A stretch of 64,000 bases of DNA, taken from contig NC_085887.1 of NCBI RefSeq assembly GCF_035222375.1, forward strand, positions 1,897,501 through 1,961,500, written 5' to 3'. The stretch is from Podospora pseudocomata. Its lineage: Eukaryota > Ascomycota > Sordariomycetes > Sordariales > Podosporaceae. Made by a program: the position numbers and the translations under genes. Within the stretch, counting starts at the first letter, position 1; every line of letters starts with the position of its first letter. Of this stretch, positions 36,256 through 46,239 are shown piece after piece. The notes under the pieces were generated by a model. That model did no database searches. It was not told the origin of the DNA and saw only the letters and a program-made list of their open reading frames with translations.

Positions 36256-37165
36256 TCACTTCAAAATAACAATCAACAACACCAAAACAATAATCAACAC
36301 CACAATAGCAGTCATCTGCCTCCCCTCCCCACTCTCCGCCGCCCCCCTCGCCACCCGCCCCAACTGCCTCCTCGCCCTGTTGAGCGTGCTCGCATGCCTA
36401 TCCGCCACCCTCTCGCTCTCATCCAGCATCAAGACCTGCGAGTCCAGCTCATCCCCAATCTGCATCGACAGCTCCCTCTGCCGGCTGATGCTCAGCCCCA
36501 GCGCGTCCAGCTGCGCATCTTGCTCTTCCAGAATCTGTCGGTGGTAGGCGTGGATTTGGGTGTTTGACAGCCCCTCAGCTTCGTTGCGGTACCCCGCCGA
36601 GTCGTCGTCTACCTCGTCGCGATATGGCTGTTGAGAAGAAAAAAGGGAGGAGCGTTGCGCCTCGAGGTCAGTGTCGTTGTTGTCGTCTGTGAAACGGACG
36701 TTCTTTTTCTGACTGGTGGTGGTGGTGGGGGGAGCGGGGGCGGATTGGGCGTGGGCAAAGTCTTCGGCTAGGGAGGGGTCGTTGGGGTGGGTTAGGGTCG
36801 AGGTTGTGGCTGCGGTGGGGAAGCCGTGGAATTGGGTGGTGAGGTCTTTTTGTTGTTTGTTGAGGGAGGTGAGGGTTGTGAGGAGGGCGGTCGATTTACT
36901 GGTTGGGATGGTCAGAATAGGTATAGATAGAGGAGGGGGGAGGGGAGGGGAGGAACGGGAGGGCGTACGCTTCCTCGCCTGCTTCTTGGAGCCGTTGTTG
37001 TTCTTTTTCTAGGGCTTCGATCCCGTCGCGGAGTTGGTCTAGAGAACGAGAGATGTGGCCATCTTGGGTGTCGTTTGGGAGGTTGAGGTTCTTTGCGCGC
37101 TGGCGCTCGAGGAGGGAGAGCTTGATGTGGTCGGCGAGGAGGAGGAGGGCGTTGGGGTTGGACAT
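36256..37165 (-). CDS. Qc-SNARE, syntaxin 8 / SYN8-like
   Basis: Drives membrane fusion in the endosomal/vacuolar pathway. Two exons, 37165-36969 and 36898-36256, give 279 aa. Start MSNPNALLLLADHIKLSLLE is followed by an N-terminal helical region (SLDQLRDGIEALEKEQQRLQ), a linker, then the SNARE motif from about residue 185 (EEQDAQLDALGLSISRQREL, SMQIGDELDSQVLMLDE) with the central Gln in SMQIGDE as zero-layer residue. The C-terminal 20 residues are a hydrophobic tail anchor (MTAIVVLIIVLVLLIVILK). The arrangement fits fungal SYN8 better than TLG1, but the two cannot be told apart with certainty here. Intact and divergent from the DUF3716 gene. Confidence 0.88.
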
Positions 37166-37773
37166 GATGGTGATGATGATCCTGCGCCTGCGCCGAGTAC
37201 CAGACTGAACAATCAAAAGCGAGGAAAACAAAAAGTAAATAGAGAAAAAAGGCACCAATAGTTGGTGGTGCGCAAGCCAGTGTCTTGGTGTGGTGTTGTT
37301 GCGGCTGTTTCAGTTGGCCAGTGACAGGGACAGGTTGTTGTCGGTTGAACCGCATGGTTCTGGGCCGCTTGGCGCATTACGTAGATCGCCCCACTGTTCT
37401 TCAAGGTTGAGCTACTGTACATACAAATGTCTACCAGGCAGCATCCCGAGGTCATCTCGTTTTGGGGAGTGTATTTCCTCTATGCACTCATAATATATAG
37501 AAATTGAGTTCTTCTTGACGGTCATTGAAAGACTTCATATTCGAAAACGATAACCTGTTTGTCTGCTGTGTCGTAAGTAGCCAACTGGCGGCACCTGGCC
37601 TGGTGTATGGCCCGTGCGTCACCCTGAGTATGAGTGGGACAAAATCTCCAAACCGCCAGGTTCCGGGCTGTCAACTGTTCCTCCTACAAAATAATCGCTA
37701 CAAAATAACACACGCATTGCCGTCGCAACGACACTCTTTCTTGTAGCGCTTGCCTGTATAAGTCACCATTACG
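37166..37773. promoter_or_regulatory. Divergent intergenic region, SNARE and DUF3716 genes
   Basis: About 600 bp between opposed start codons. No additional gene or recognisable core motif. Confidence 0.4.
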
Positions 37774-38754
37774 ATGGATCACGACGGCCAACTGATGGCT
37801 GTCAATCCCGACACACCATTTCAACAGGAGACACCAACGCCACAACCTGATCAGAACCAAGATGGAGCAGACGCAACCGCCAACACAACCACCACCACCA
37901 CCACCCCTAACCCCGATGTCTCAACACCAGAGCTCCCAGCCGCCTTTCCCAAGCGGCGTCGTGGCCGTCCTCCTGGACGTCCCAACATGTCCACCAAGGA
38001 GGAAGAGTTCAAGGACCACCCGTTAGTCAAGAACTGGAATGCGGCATGTGCAAACCCCAAAAACCCCATTCTTACCGTGGCCGTTGCTATCCGCGACGCC
38101 TTGTCAGACACTGCTCTCAAACATGAGAATCAGAGGAAGATCTTCCGCTTGCCTAGCCATGAGTATATACACTTTGTTCAGGGGTGGATTACCGCTCGTC
38201 ATATCGCTGCTCAACGGCCCAGTTACGTCAACGGTCTACTTATTCACTCTCGCGGTCAGGACGCGCCGGTATCGTGTACCACGTGTGCTGAGCGTCGCTC
38301 TAAACACTCGTTGGGTCCGTTTCTGGAGTGTCGGGTGCTACCTGAGTTTTTCCATGGCAGTTGTTCCAACTGCAAGTGGTTCGACAACACGTCCAACTGT
38401 TCACTGTACAAGGGTCCAAAGCCAAACAGAAAGAGGAAGGCAAAGGAGGATCAAGCTGCTCTGGATGCAATTGAGGACGGAGAAGCAGGGCCCAGTGATG
38501 CGAATCAGATGGTTGTCACTCAACAGCATCAGCAACCGGCGGCAGCAGGACAGACCGGTGACCACATACACCCTCAGCTTATGGGCACTGGGCCGAATAT
38601 GCACACTGGTTATCCGATTCACGGGCTTCAGACGGGTCAGCATATGACTGATGCTCAGTTTGCACTGTCAGAGGGAGGGCAAGGGTCTCCGGGAAGTGGG
38701 GACGGTGAAACAGAGGGTGAGGGAAGTGGTGGTGGGGATGGGGATTCAGAGTGA
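37774..38754 (+). CDS. AT-hook protein with DUF3716-like cysteine cluster
   Basis: Single exon, 326 aa. An AT-hook core, RRRGRPPGRP, lies at residues about 61-70, implying binding to the minor groove of AT-rich DNA. A Cys-rich module (about residues 165-210: CTTCAERRS, then FLECRVLP, CSNCKWFDNTSNCSLY) has the C-x2-C .. C .. C-x2-C .. C spacing of the fungal DUF3716 domain. It is followed by a basic KPNRKRKAK segment, a likely nuclear localisation signal, and a Gln/Gly-rich acidic tail. Probably a nuclear DNA-associated protein; role unknown. The gene looks intact. Confidence 0.8.
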   Translation: MDHDGQLMAVNPDTPFQQETPTPQPDQNQDGADATANTTTTTTTPNPDVSTPELPAAFPKRRRGRPPGRPNMSTKEEEFKDHPLVKNWNAACANPKNPILTVAVAIRDALSDTALKHENQRKIFRLPSHEYIHFVQGWITARHIAAQRPSYVNGLLIHSRGQDAPVSCTTCAERRSKHSLGPFLECRVLPEFFHGSCSNCKWFDNTSNCSLYKGPKPNRKRKAKEDQAALDAIEDGEAGPSDANQMVVTQQHQQPAAAGQTGDHIHPQLMGTGPNMHTGYPIHGLQTGQHMTDAQFALSEGGQGSPGSGDGETEGEGSGGGDGDSE

Positions 38755-39182
38755 GTGCGCCTAAACCTTTATGGTATCAGTTGCTGACTGTGCTTCCTCG
38801 GCAGTGATGTTGATATGCAGGTATCTCGTAACTTGGGGGCATTCGTTCAATAGGACTGGGCATGGATGATGGGTTGTGGTGATGTCTAGCTTCATGCATA
38901 GCGTACCTGTAGCTTTGGACTCTAGAGCATGTAATAACAGTGAGTAGGTGATAATCAAGTCTTTGGAACAACAAATACTATAGTCCAATGGTGTGTTTAC
39001 CCAGCGGCGCAGCCTTGATCTATCGGGATCAAGACCTCTAGCTCCCTGATTGAGCGGTTTGTGTTTAGCTGCTATCAGCCTCACTCACACCCTACCAAGT
39101 CCGACTCCTTTAACATCGGGCAGTCGCCAGCCATGAATTTTTAGGGGGGCATACAACAAATTTACCTCCGCAACATGCCGTT
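38755..39182. other. Intergenic region, no gene seen
   Basis: A minus-strand open frame of about 107 codons runs through it but resembles nothing and has poor codon character. Confidence 0.45.
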
Positions 39183-41103
39183 ATGGGCTCCGAAAACCCC
39201 GAGGAAACAACAATCGGCATTGCCGCCCTCCTCTTCGCCGTCGTTCAGACCATTGCTGCGCTCGCCCAGTACATCTCCGTTAGCAGTCGATGCAGCAGAC
39301 GTGTGAGCGGCGTGTTTGACCTCACAGCAGGCTTTTGGTTCCACCTTTCCTCGCTGTCGTGGAATCCGCAATATCGAATGTCGGTGCTCACCATGCCGGG
39401 GTTGCGGTCTGAGCCAGTGGTAACCATGGAGAGAGACCCCTCCAACGCCGAGTTCAGGCCTGGGAAGAACTACGACAAGAAGAGAAACTAATATCCCGAC
39501 TATGGCGTCCTGCGCGTGGTAGCGGGGAGTGATGGGTCCAAGGTTCACAGGGAAGTCAGCATTTTACCGACAGTTCTTCGGGGTGTTTTTGCTGTGGTGT
39601 GGACTCCAATTGGGATCGCTCTCTCTTCCATCACTCTAGTCTTTTGCTGCCCACCGGCGTTTGCGTGCAGTTGCGCGTGCACAGGGTGCTGTTGCATGGG
39701 TCGGCCTGAGGAGGAAGAGGAAGAACAAGATAAACGAGACAGATTTGACTGGTGCCGTCGGAAAAGGTCACGGGAGATATGCCTCGACTTGCTGACTCCT
39801 TTGACGTTTGCATGGAAATGGGCCATCAAGTACAAGTCCGTCATGGGAGTTCACCTGGTCTGGAGGCCGCCGCGTGGTCTCAGTTTCTTGTCAATTACCA
39901 GGCTATTTGGTGGGGACACGCCAACATCAGGTGGGAGTGGCGGTTGGCAACGATGATTCCGTCGGATATCCACGGCACTACTATCGAGACGACCATGGCT
40001 GATGTGAAGCTGTTGGCCGCACTGTCAGGAATGTCGTTTTCAAGCTCACCAGGTGTGATAGCGCGGATGAAATGTGGGGAGATGCTCACCAAGTCTCAGC
40101 ACATGGTTCTTGGGGCAGTGGTGTACTACCGTTCAGGAAGGGAGAATATCGCGCCCAAAATTACCGTGAAGGTCCTGTGCAAATCCTCCACATGGCTGCA
40201 CTGTCTGCTGGAGATGCAAAACCACCTCACGGCCGCCCGCCCATTTCCATCAACTCCAACCGATGATAGTAAACAACATAAAATCACCACCCTCCTGTCC
40301 AGACCCCGAACGGAATACGGCGCCCAACCCCCCTTCTCCCTCGGCAATCTCAGTTTCTTTTCCACAACCCTCTTCACCCACCCCTGGAAACACAACCTCT
40401 CCTCTGGCCCACCCCCCGCCCTCTCCTTGCAAGCAGAACTGAAACTTACCCCCCTGTCGTTTCTGGTTCTCAATCAAGACATGAAGTGTTGACACCGGGG
40501 CATTGGAGTCTGAAGCCTGGGGCAAAAGTGGTGAAATCCACCAGGATCGTCGGACCTATCGGGTGTTTTCTCAACCCGACTCAGACTAGGACTTGGCTGC
40601 GTGGAAGTCTGGGGCGGGAGATCGAGATTCAAACCCGGAGTGTCTGTCCTGACTTTGCAGTACTAAATAAGAATTGCACGGCCGTATTGTGTAAATGCCC
40701 CGGTGGACCTGCCACCATTGCCAGAGCTGTGAAGACAACAGGATCGTTTGAGGTGTTGATGGCGGTTGCGGCGGTGAATAACGATTTCTTGGGGAGGGTG
40801 GGGAAAGGGGTGTTAGGTACTACGGCGAGGGAGTTAGCAGGCTGGGTTTGTAAAGGGGATCAGAATGACAGGGGGTTGAGGAGGGAGGTGACGGGTTGTA
40901 TACAACGGGCGTTGGAGGCTGGTGGAGAGGAGGGGGTGGTGGGGGAGGGGAGTTTGGAGTTAGTCAAGGTTATTATGGCTAATACGGAGGTGGTGTTGAG
41001 GGGGGTGAGGAGGGGGTTAGGGGTGGGGGATATTTGGGTTGGTGATCATGGGGAGGGGGAGGTCTGGGAGGATGATTTTGGGGGGGTTGTTTTGGGAGCT
41101 TGA
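39183..41103 (+). pseudogene. Decayed fungal membrane-protein gene of unknown family
   Basis: Three reading frames together carry what looks like one protein. It begins MGSENPEETTIGIAALLFAV with a hydrophobic helix, as in a group of fungal predicted integral-membrane proteins of unknown role. The frame meets a TAA at 39489-39491, then continues in the same frame with a second hydrophobic segment and a Cys-rich run (FACSCACTGCCCMGRPEEEE). Around 39860-39900 coding character moves to another frame (NYQAIWWGHANIRWEWRLAT), and at about 40486 to the third (LTPGHWSLKPGAKVV) until the stop at 41103. One nonsense change and two single-base shifts explain this; no splice pair fits. The stop could derive from CAA by a CpA-to-TpA change. 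Sequencing error cannot be excluded. Confidence 0.65.
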
Positions 41104-41418
41104 AATTTAGTGTTTTGAATTCTCATGGGGCTGAAGTTGGTGCTAGATGTAGGTAACTGGGTAGTTGTGAATGAGTGACACGCGCCCATGTGAGCCAACC
41201 ATTCCGCCGTCCTGTCGTGGTCGTCGTGGCGACGAAGAGCATCCATCCGCTTTCATTTCACCCATACATCATATGACCACAACAAACCACCCGCTCCGCA
41301 ACCCAGCAACCACCCCCATATAAGCGGAGGATCTTGGGAGCCTAGTGTCACTGGTTAGGAGAGCGTGGTGCAGCGGTCAAAGCCGTAGCCTGCGTGTTGG
41401 TTGTCTCCGTCCCAAAAA

Positions 41419-41551
41419 GGCCATCATGTATCTCACATTCCCTTCTCCGATGCCGCCTATTTGTGAGGCTGAATTCTGAGCCAATCCTTGGCTTAAGTTC
41501 ACTTCACAAATAGGCGGCATCGGAGAGAGTAATGCGAGCGAAATGATGCCT
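41419..41551. repeat. Inverted repeat, potential hairpin or MITE-like remnant
   Basis: Arms 41444-41466 and 41504-41526 are perfect 23-bp reverse complements separated by 37 bp. Imperfect pairing extends outward on both sides to about 41419 and 41551, for a total of about 130 bp. No target-site duplication could be confirmed. Confidence 0.85.
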
Positions 41552-41620
41552 TCACCACGGGTGGACGGTCTGTCTCTGAGGATGCCATGACAATCCTTTT
41601 GTTTTTGGTCAATTTGAAGT

Positions 41621-41766
41621 AAAAAAAAAAAATGTTGGTTGAGGACGGGAATCGAACTCGGTCGCTGTCTGCCAGTCTTGTCCCTGGTTTCTCCAGCAAC
41701 TGGGAGGAGGACCACAGCATAAATATTAGGTCCACGTTGCTCCTTTCCAACCGAACAGCAGGCTAC
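41621..41766 (-). other. tRNA-like relic or pol III-type element
   Basis: On the minus strand, a box B-like sequence GAGTTCGATTCCC lies at 41659-41647, followed by CCTCAACC and a run of twelve T (41632-41621), a strong pol III stop. About 100 nt upstream, GGTTGG could pair with CCAACC. The T-stem has mismatches, and no proper anticodon arm can be drawn, so this is not a functional tRNA. Confidence 0.3.
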
Positions 41767-42497
41767 AGCCATTGAGGATCTGACTACGGCAGGCCCCGTG
41801 GTCAAGTAGACAACCTGCTGGCTGAGGGGAATGTCGAACTCCTCCTCTCAGGGCTCCCACAAGGAGTTTCACGTTTGATTCCGCCGCGAAGCAAAATCCG
41901 AGGGTTTTCGTAACTGATCTTATTCTCTCACTGAAGCACAGGTGATTGCGGCATGATTGTTGTCGCCCACCGGCTTCCCATAGAATTCATTATCGTCGCA
42001 GTCTACCAGGTGACTAACATTTGACCCAGTAAAGGGACTGGTTGAATCCTGGAGCCCATATCAACAAACATGTCAAGTACGTACTCTTGCCTCTTTCGGA
42101 AAGAAACGTGCAGAAGGAACAAATGTCAGCCACATTCTGACGCGGTCAAAGGTCGATGTATGGTCCTTTTGCCTACCCGACAACTCTTGTTTGCTTGGAC
42201 CGTCCGTTATCTCCGAGTGTTACGTGAAGCCTTCTTGTCCGGCCTTGCTGCAGGAACGTGCCGTCCGAGATCCAATTGCAGCTACATATCTCAGTCTGCA
42301 GTCAGCACGGAGCTCGGAGCGGATGAATTCATTAACAGAGGTTAAGTAAGCTGGTCCACGTCACCGGTATCTCATCATCATCCCAAGGAGAGCTGGTCTG
42401 ATGTTTTTGCGATTGAAAGTCGTGGTGGAGATCGGACCTGGAGTAAGGAGATGAATGCTGCTGTCCCATTCGGCAAAAGAGGACGGCAATGACGGGA

Positions 42498-42504
42498 TAT
42501 AAAA
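42498..42504 (+). promoter_or_regulatory. TATA box of the kelch gene
   Basis: TATAAAA lies 69 bp before the chosen start codon at 42567, a good distance for a fungal TATA element. Confidence 0.55.
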
Positions 42505-42566
42505 CAGCTGCATCGCTCTCTCAACATTCACCACCATTGGCTTTATTCACATCGACATCAATCATC

Positions 42567-43620
42567 ATGAAGCTCTTGGCCCTCATCTCGGCCTTCCTAC
42601 TCACAACCACCACCCTCGCTCTCCCCAACAGCCGAGGAAAGCTCTCCAAAGGAACATGGCAAACCCTCCCCTCAATCAGTGACTTACCTCGCCAGGAACA
42701 CGTCACCCTTGCCCTCTCCCCCTCCTCCCTCGCCATCTTCGGTGGCATTTTGCCAACCAACGACACCTCCTCCCCCCTCCCCTATTCAACAACCAACATC
42801 CTCCAAATCTACTCCATCCCCAACAAAACCTGGACCCTTGCCGCCCCTGCACCGCTAGCCCTCAACCACCCCAACGCCGCCGTCGTCGACGGCAAAATCT
42901 ACCTCCTGGGAGGCCTAACCGAAGTCGACAACTGGGCCTGGAGACCCTCCCCTTTGTCTTTCGTCTACGACCCCCAAACTAACCAATGGGCTGACCTCCC
43001 CCCTCTCCCGGACAGTCATACTCCCCGAGGAAGCGCGGCGATGGGGGTGCACAACGGCGTTGTCTACCTCGCCGGCGGCCTCACCATCCTCCCTCTTATT
43101 CCAGAACTAGGACCGCAGCAAACGACGGATGTGGTCTCTGCTTTTGACACCAAGACCAACACCTGGGTTACGCTTCCTCCTAAGGCGAGGAGACTGCCGG
43201 AGGGGAGGGATCACGCTGGGGCGGCGGTGTATAAGGACAAGTTTTATGTTCTTGGGGGGAGGAGGGACGGGCAGGATAATGTTAAAGACACGGTCTATGA
43301 ATTGGATCTGAAGAGGTTGGGAAAGGGGTGGGTGGTGGAGAAGGGGCGGATGCCTACTGCTAGGGGGGGAGTTGCTGCTGCGAGGGTGGGGGGGAGGGTT
43401 TTGTCTTGGGGGGGGAAATAAAGTTAATGGGACGGAGGGGGTGTTTCCTCAGGTGGAGGTATATGATGTTGAGAGGGATAAGTGGGAGAGGTTGGGGGGG
43501 ATGGAGGTGCCGAGGCATGGTACGAGTGCGGTGGGGGTGGGAGGGGGTGTGTATGTTCCTGGGGGGGGAATTAGGCAGGGAGGTGCACCGGTGAGTACTT
43601 TTGATGTGTTTTGGCCCTAG
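42567..43620 (+). CDS. Secreted kelch-repeat protein, frame-shifted near the end
   Basis: The start MKLLALISAFLLTTTTLALP is a clear signal peptide, so I prefer ATG 42567 to the upstream in-frame start at 42489. Kelch blades follow: IFGGILP, IYLLGGLTEVDNW, VYLAGGLTILP and FYVLGGRRDGQDN, each with the double Gly and a downstream Trp. The frame reaches a stop at about 43421, but the next blades (VEVYDVERDKWERLGGMEVP, VYVPGGGIRQGG) continue in the +1 frame to 43620. The junction lies in runs of seven and eight G and four T near 43391-43420, so one extra base in a homopolymer explains it. This may be a genuine mutation or a sequencing error. The substrate is unknown; secreted fungal kelch proteins include galactose-oxidase relatives, but no copper ligands are evident. 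Confidence 0.75.
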
Positions 43621-43981
43621 TATGGAGGTGATAAAGGGGTCTTGCGTTGCGGTTTTGGGGTTTGATCATGGATGGCTCCTGTACCTATTTGGGATCCATG
43701 GCACAAGCAAGTTTGATAGATAGATTTCAGCGATTGTTTTCCGTGACTTGCATGCAACAAGGAGAAAAACAACGTGAAATTTATGGAACCAAAAGGACAT
43801 CCTACCCACAGGGTAGGCCGGTGGTATATATCTCTACAAAATTTCTGTCTAACATCTGTGTGTGTTGTGTGCAAATTTCAGTTCAGAGGCTACGGACATC
43901 TGTTCTGCACTCCCACCTCCCACACCATCAAAACCTCCAACTCCGCCACCGAAACTCAACAACAAACTTAAATACCTCACC
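43621..43981. other. Short intergenic region before tRNA-His
   Basis: Kelch gene 3' flank; no other gene seen. The last ten bases (ATACCTCACC) are shared with the flank of the second tRNA-His copy. Confidence 0.5.
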
Positions 43982-44082
43982 GGGTGACTAGTCTAGTGGT
44001 CAGGACGCTTCGTTGTGGTTATTCTTCGCAAGAATATCACATACGATCCGAAGAAACCCCGGTTCGATTCCGGGGTCGCCCA
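43982..44082 (+). tRNA. tRNA-His (anticodon GUG), with intron
   Basis: Acceptor arms GGGTGAC and GTCGCCC pair with one wobble. The anticodon stem CTTCG/CGAAG encloses TTGTGG, giving anticodon GUG with an intron of 29 nt one base 3' of it. The T-arm CCCCGGTTCGATTCCGGGG is perfect. T-runs follow at 44088 and beyond. A second copy lies at 48896-48993 on the other strand. Confidence 0.95.
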
Positions 44083-44108
44083 TTATCTTTTGACTTTTTT
44101 TTCTCCCT

Positions 44109-45616
44109 TTACCCTCTTTGGTATCTCCACCCCTCCAACCCATCCCTCCCTGTATCAACCACCCCAGCCCTCTTTGTCGGTTCAGTGTTGAAGACCTTGC
44201 CAGCTTTTGTGTCGAGGACTCGACCCATGGCAACAACAAGACAAGTCACCATCCGGTCTCCGAACCCCCCAAAGGCTGGGCAGCGGTGGGGGCGGAGGGA
44301 GTAAGGCAGGTAGGCTTCTGTTTGGAGGGGGCTGAGGTTGTCGAAGCGGGAGGGGGAGAACTCGAGGGCGGTGGGACCCCAGATGGAGGGGTGCCGGTGC
44401 ATGAGTTCGAGGTCGGCTTTGATCTTGAAGGAGGAGGAGGGGGTGTGGCGGTAGATGCGTTTGTTGGAGGGGGTGAGGCGGAGGCCTTCCTGGGGTTGGG
44501 TGTTAGTGGGAATGGAGTGAGTGATGGGGAGGGGGGAACAGGAACAAGGTGGCCTATATGGTTTACTTTTGCCAGTTTGAGGGCCTCCCTCTCCTCGAGA
44601 GAATTCGTCCCGAGACACTCGGGAACAGAAGAGATCCTTGATGGAAGGGTAGGCGAAGGATAGAGGTGAAAGGCGAGGATGTAAGTGACCATGACGACGC
44701 GCCAGAGTGTTTCGTATTGGGGCATGATCATACTGAGGATTTCCTCTGGCTTTAGTTGGTCGAATGGCCAGCATAAACACCGGGGGTCCCTGCGTTGTAG
44801 GGCAGTGAGGTGGTGGATGAGAAGCGATGATATCACGGGTTTCTCCGAAGACGACTTGGCTTTGAGCCATTGGTTGTTGATTTCGTCGGTGATGATGACC
44901 AGTGAGTCCCGTGGCAAACTGTCCGAAGAGATCTGAAAGTTATCGATGAGCACGACTTTGAGGCAGGTTATTCGGGTGGCTTCTGCTAGGTGAAGGGGTT
45001 GGCTTGTGTCGCGGGGGAGTTCAGCTGTGAGAGTGGAAGTGGCTTTCTCAAAGAGCTTGATCCAGTCTCGGCCTGGACGGTTGATGGTACCAGAGGCCAT
45101 TTTCAGGAAATTCTTGTGGGTCGAAGTTGAAGCGGTAGTTAAAGAATTGGTGATGTTGAAAGCAAGGGCAATATTCTCGTTGGCTGCTGCACGAAGGTGG
45201 AGGGTGTCTTGTGGCTTCGAGACGCCAGCGAAGGAAAAGTTGATGATTGACTTTTGGCCGTTGAGCCAGGTGTTAACGTCTTGCTTCTCAGGTCGTTGAA
45301 GCCACTGAAGCCAGGCTGGCTGTCCAAAGTCTATCTCTACGTGGAATAACCACAGAATCAACTTGCAGAGCAACACGCAAGTGATTCCCAAAATAGCCAC
45401 GAAGCCGAGAAACATGCACTCGCCGAGGAGGTTCGGAGGTTCACAGCATGGATTTGGTCTCGTCACCTTGGGCGGTGTGCTTGCCCAAGCATCATGGGAG
45501 GAAGATAGGTCAGACGACATCATGAGGTAGCTGACTGGAGTCTGAGTGATGGGTTGAGTGTAGTTCTGAGACTGGACTTCGCATCGGGGATTCATCAGTC
45601 TCTTATTTCTAAACAC
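44109..45616 (-). CDS. Cytochrome P450-like membrane protein with divergent heme motif
   Basis: Exons 45616-44567 and 44489-44109 (77-nt intron, GTAAAC..CCCCAG) give 476 aa; Met 45595 is an alternative start. A transmembrane helix, FLGFVAILGITCVLLCKLIL, sits at residues about 68-88, later than in ordinary P450s. After the splice, EGLRLTPSNKRIYR supplies the ExxR K-helix motif, and LEFSPSRF resembles the PERF region. The heme-binding stretch reads YSLRPHRCPAFGG: the Cys ligand is present, but the signature Phe is Tyr and the conserved Gly residues at -4 and +2 are Arg and Ala. The I-helix AGxxT motif is not found. It may be a non-catalytic relative or belong to a divergent fungal P450 group. 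It ends 27 bp from tRNA-His. Confidence 0.75.
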
Positions 45617-46239
45617 ACCAAAGCAATACTATCAAATCTCATCTTCCCACGCCAGTCCTTCCTGGCATCCCTCATTGTTGCCACGGTCATCAGCTGATGA
45701 CCATTCATACCAGCCTCGAGACGGAAGAGTGCAGTTGAAACTGCTACCAGCGTCGATAAATTTCATTCTTTGTTTGCCTGTCTTTGACTTTGACCAATGA
45801 GTCCAGTATTTTCGAGCTATTTCTGTGGTGTTTGCTTTGCTGTTCTGTCATAGCGTTGTAGGCCTCAAGTATGTGAAACCTCACGACGCAGCTCATGATG
45901 CCCAATGCAAAGATAAGAAGCGGCACGATACGAGCTTGTCAGCTGTTATCAGAAGTGACGATGCGATGCAGCTTGAGGTGCAAACAAAACTCGGGAACCG
46001 GTAGTTGAAGTGGTACACAGTCTGGAGCCGCCCCTGACTGGTGCAAGGAGCCGTTGTTGACGGCCCTTGTCCTTGGCATGTCAAGAACACCACACCCCGT
46101 TGTTCTCAAAGGAAGTTGGCGGTGCTTGGAGACTGTTCCATCTGGAACCTTTGTAATCACTTGAATCACAAAAACAAATTCAGGGCTTTGTCTTGAGAGC
46201 AAAAAGAAAAAAGTTGAGTTCTATCGACAAGAAAGGACA
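45617..46239. other. Intergenic region, no gene seen
   Basis: This holds the promoter of the P450-like gene and the 3' flank of the PhoD gene. Open frames are short and unrecognised. Confidence 0.45.

Larger units (their letters stand above)
41104..42566. other. Repeat-bearing intergenic region
   Basis: It holds a 23-bp perfect inverted repeat, a second imperfect inverted pair near 41384 and 41748, tRNA-like box B sequences and an A12 tract (see separate entries). A minus-strand open frame of 142 codons overlaps the repeats and is unlikely to be a gene. The last 500 bp are the kelch gene promoter. Confidence 0.6.

Noticed and set aside
41377-41805. Minus-strand 142-codon frame
   Set aside because: It runs through the inverted repeats and tRNA-like relic; a gene is unlikely there.
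41840-41890. Functional tRNA with box B-like GTTTGATTCC on the plus strand
   Set aside because: T-stem and acceptor arms do not pair, and no anticodon arm can be drawn.
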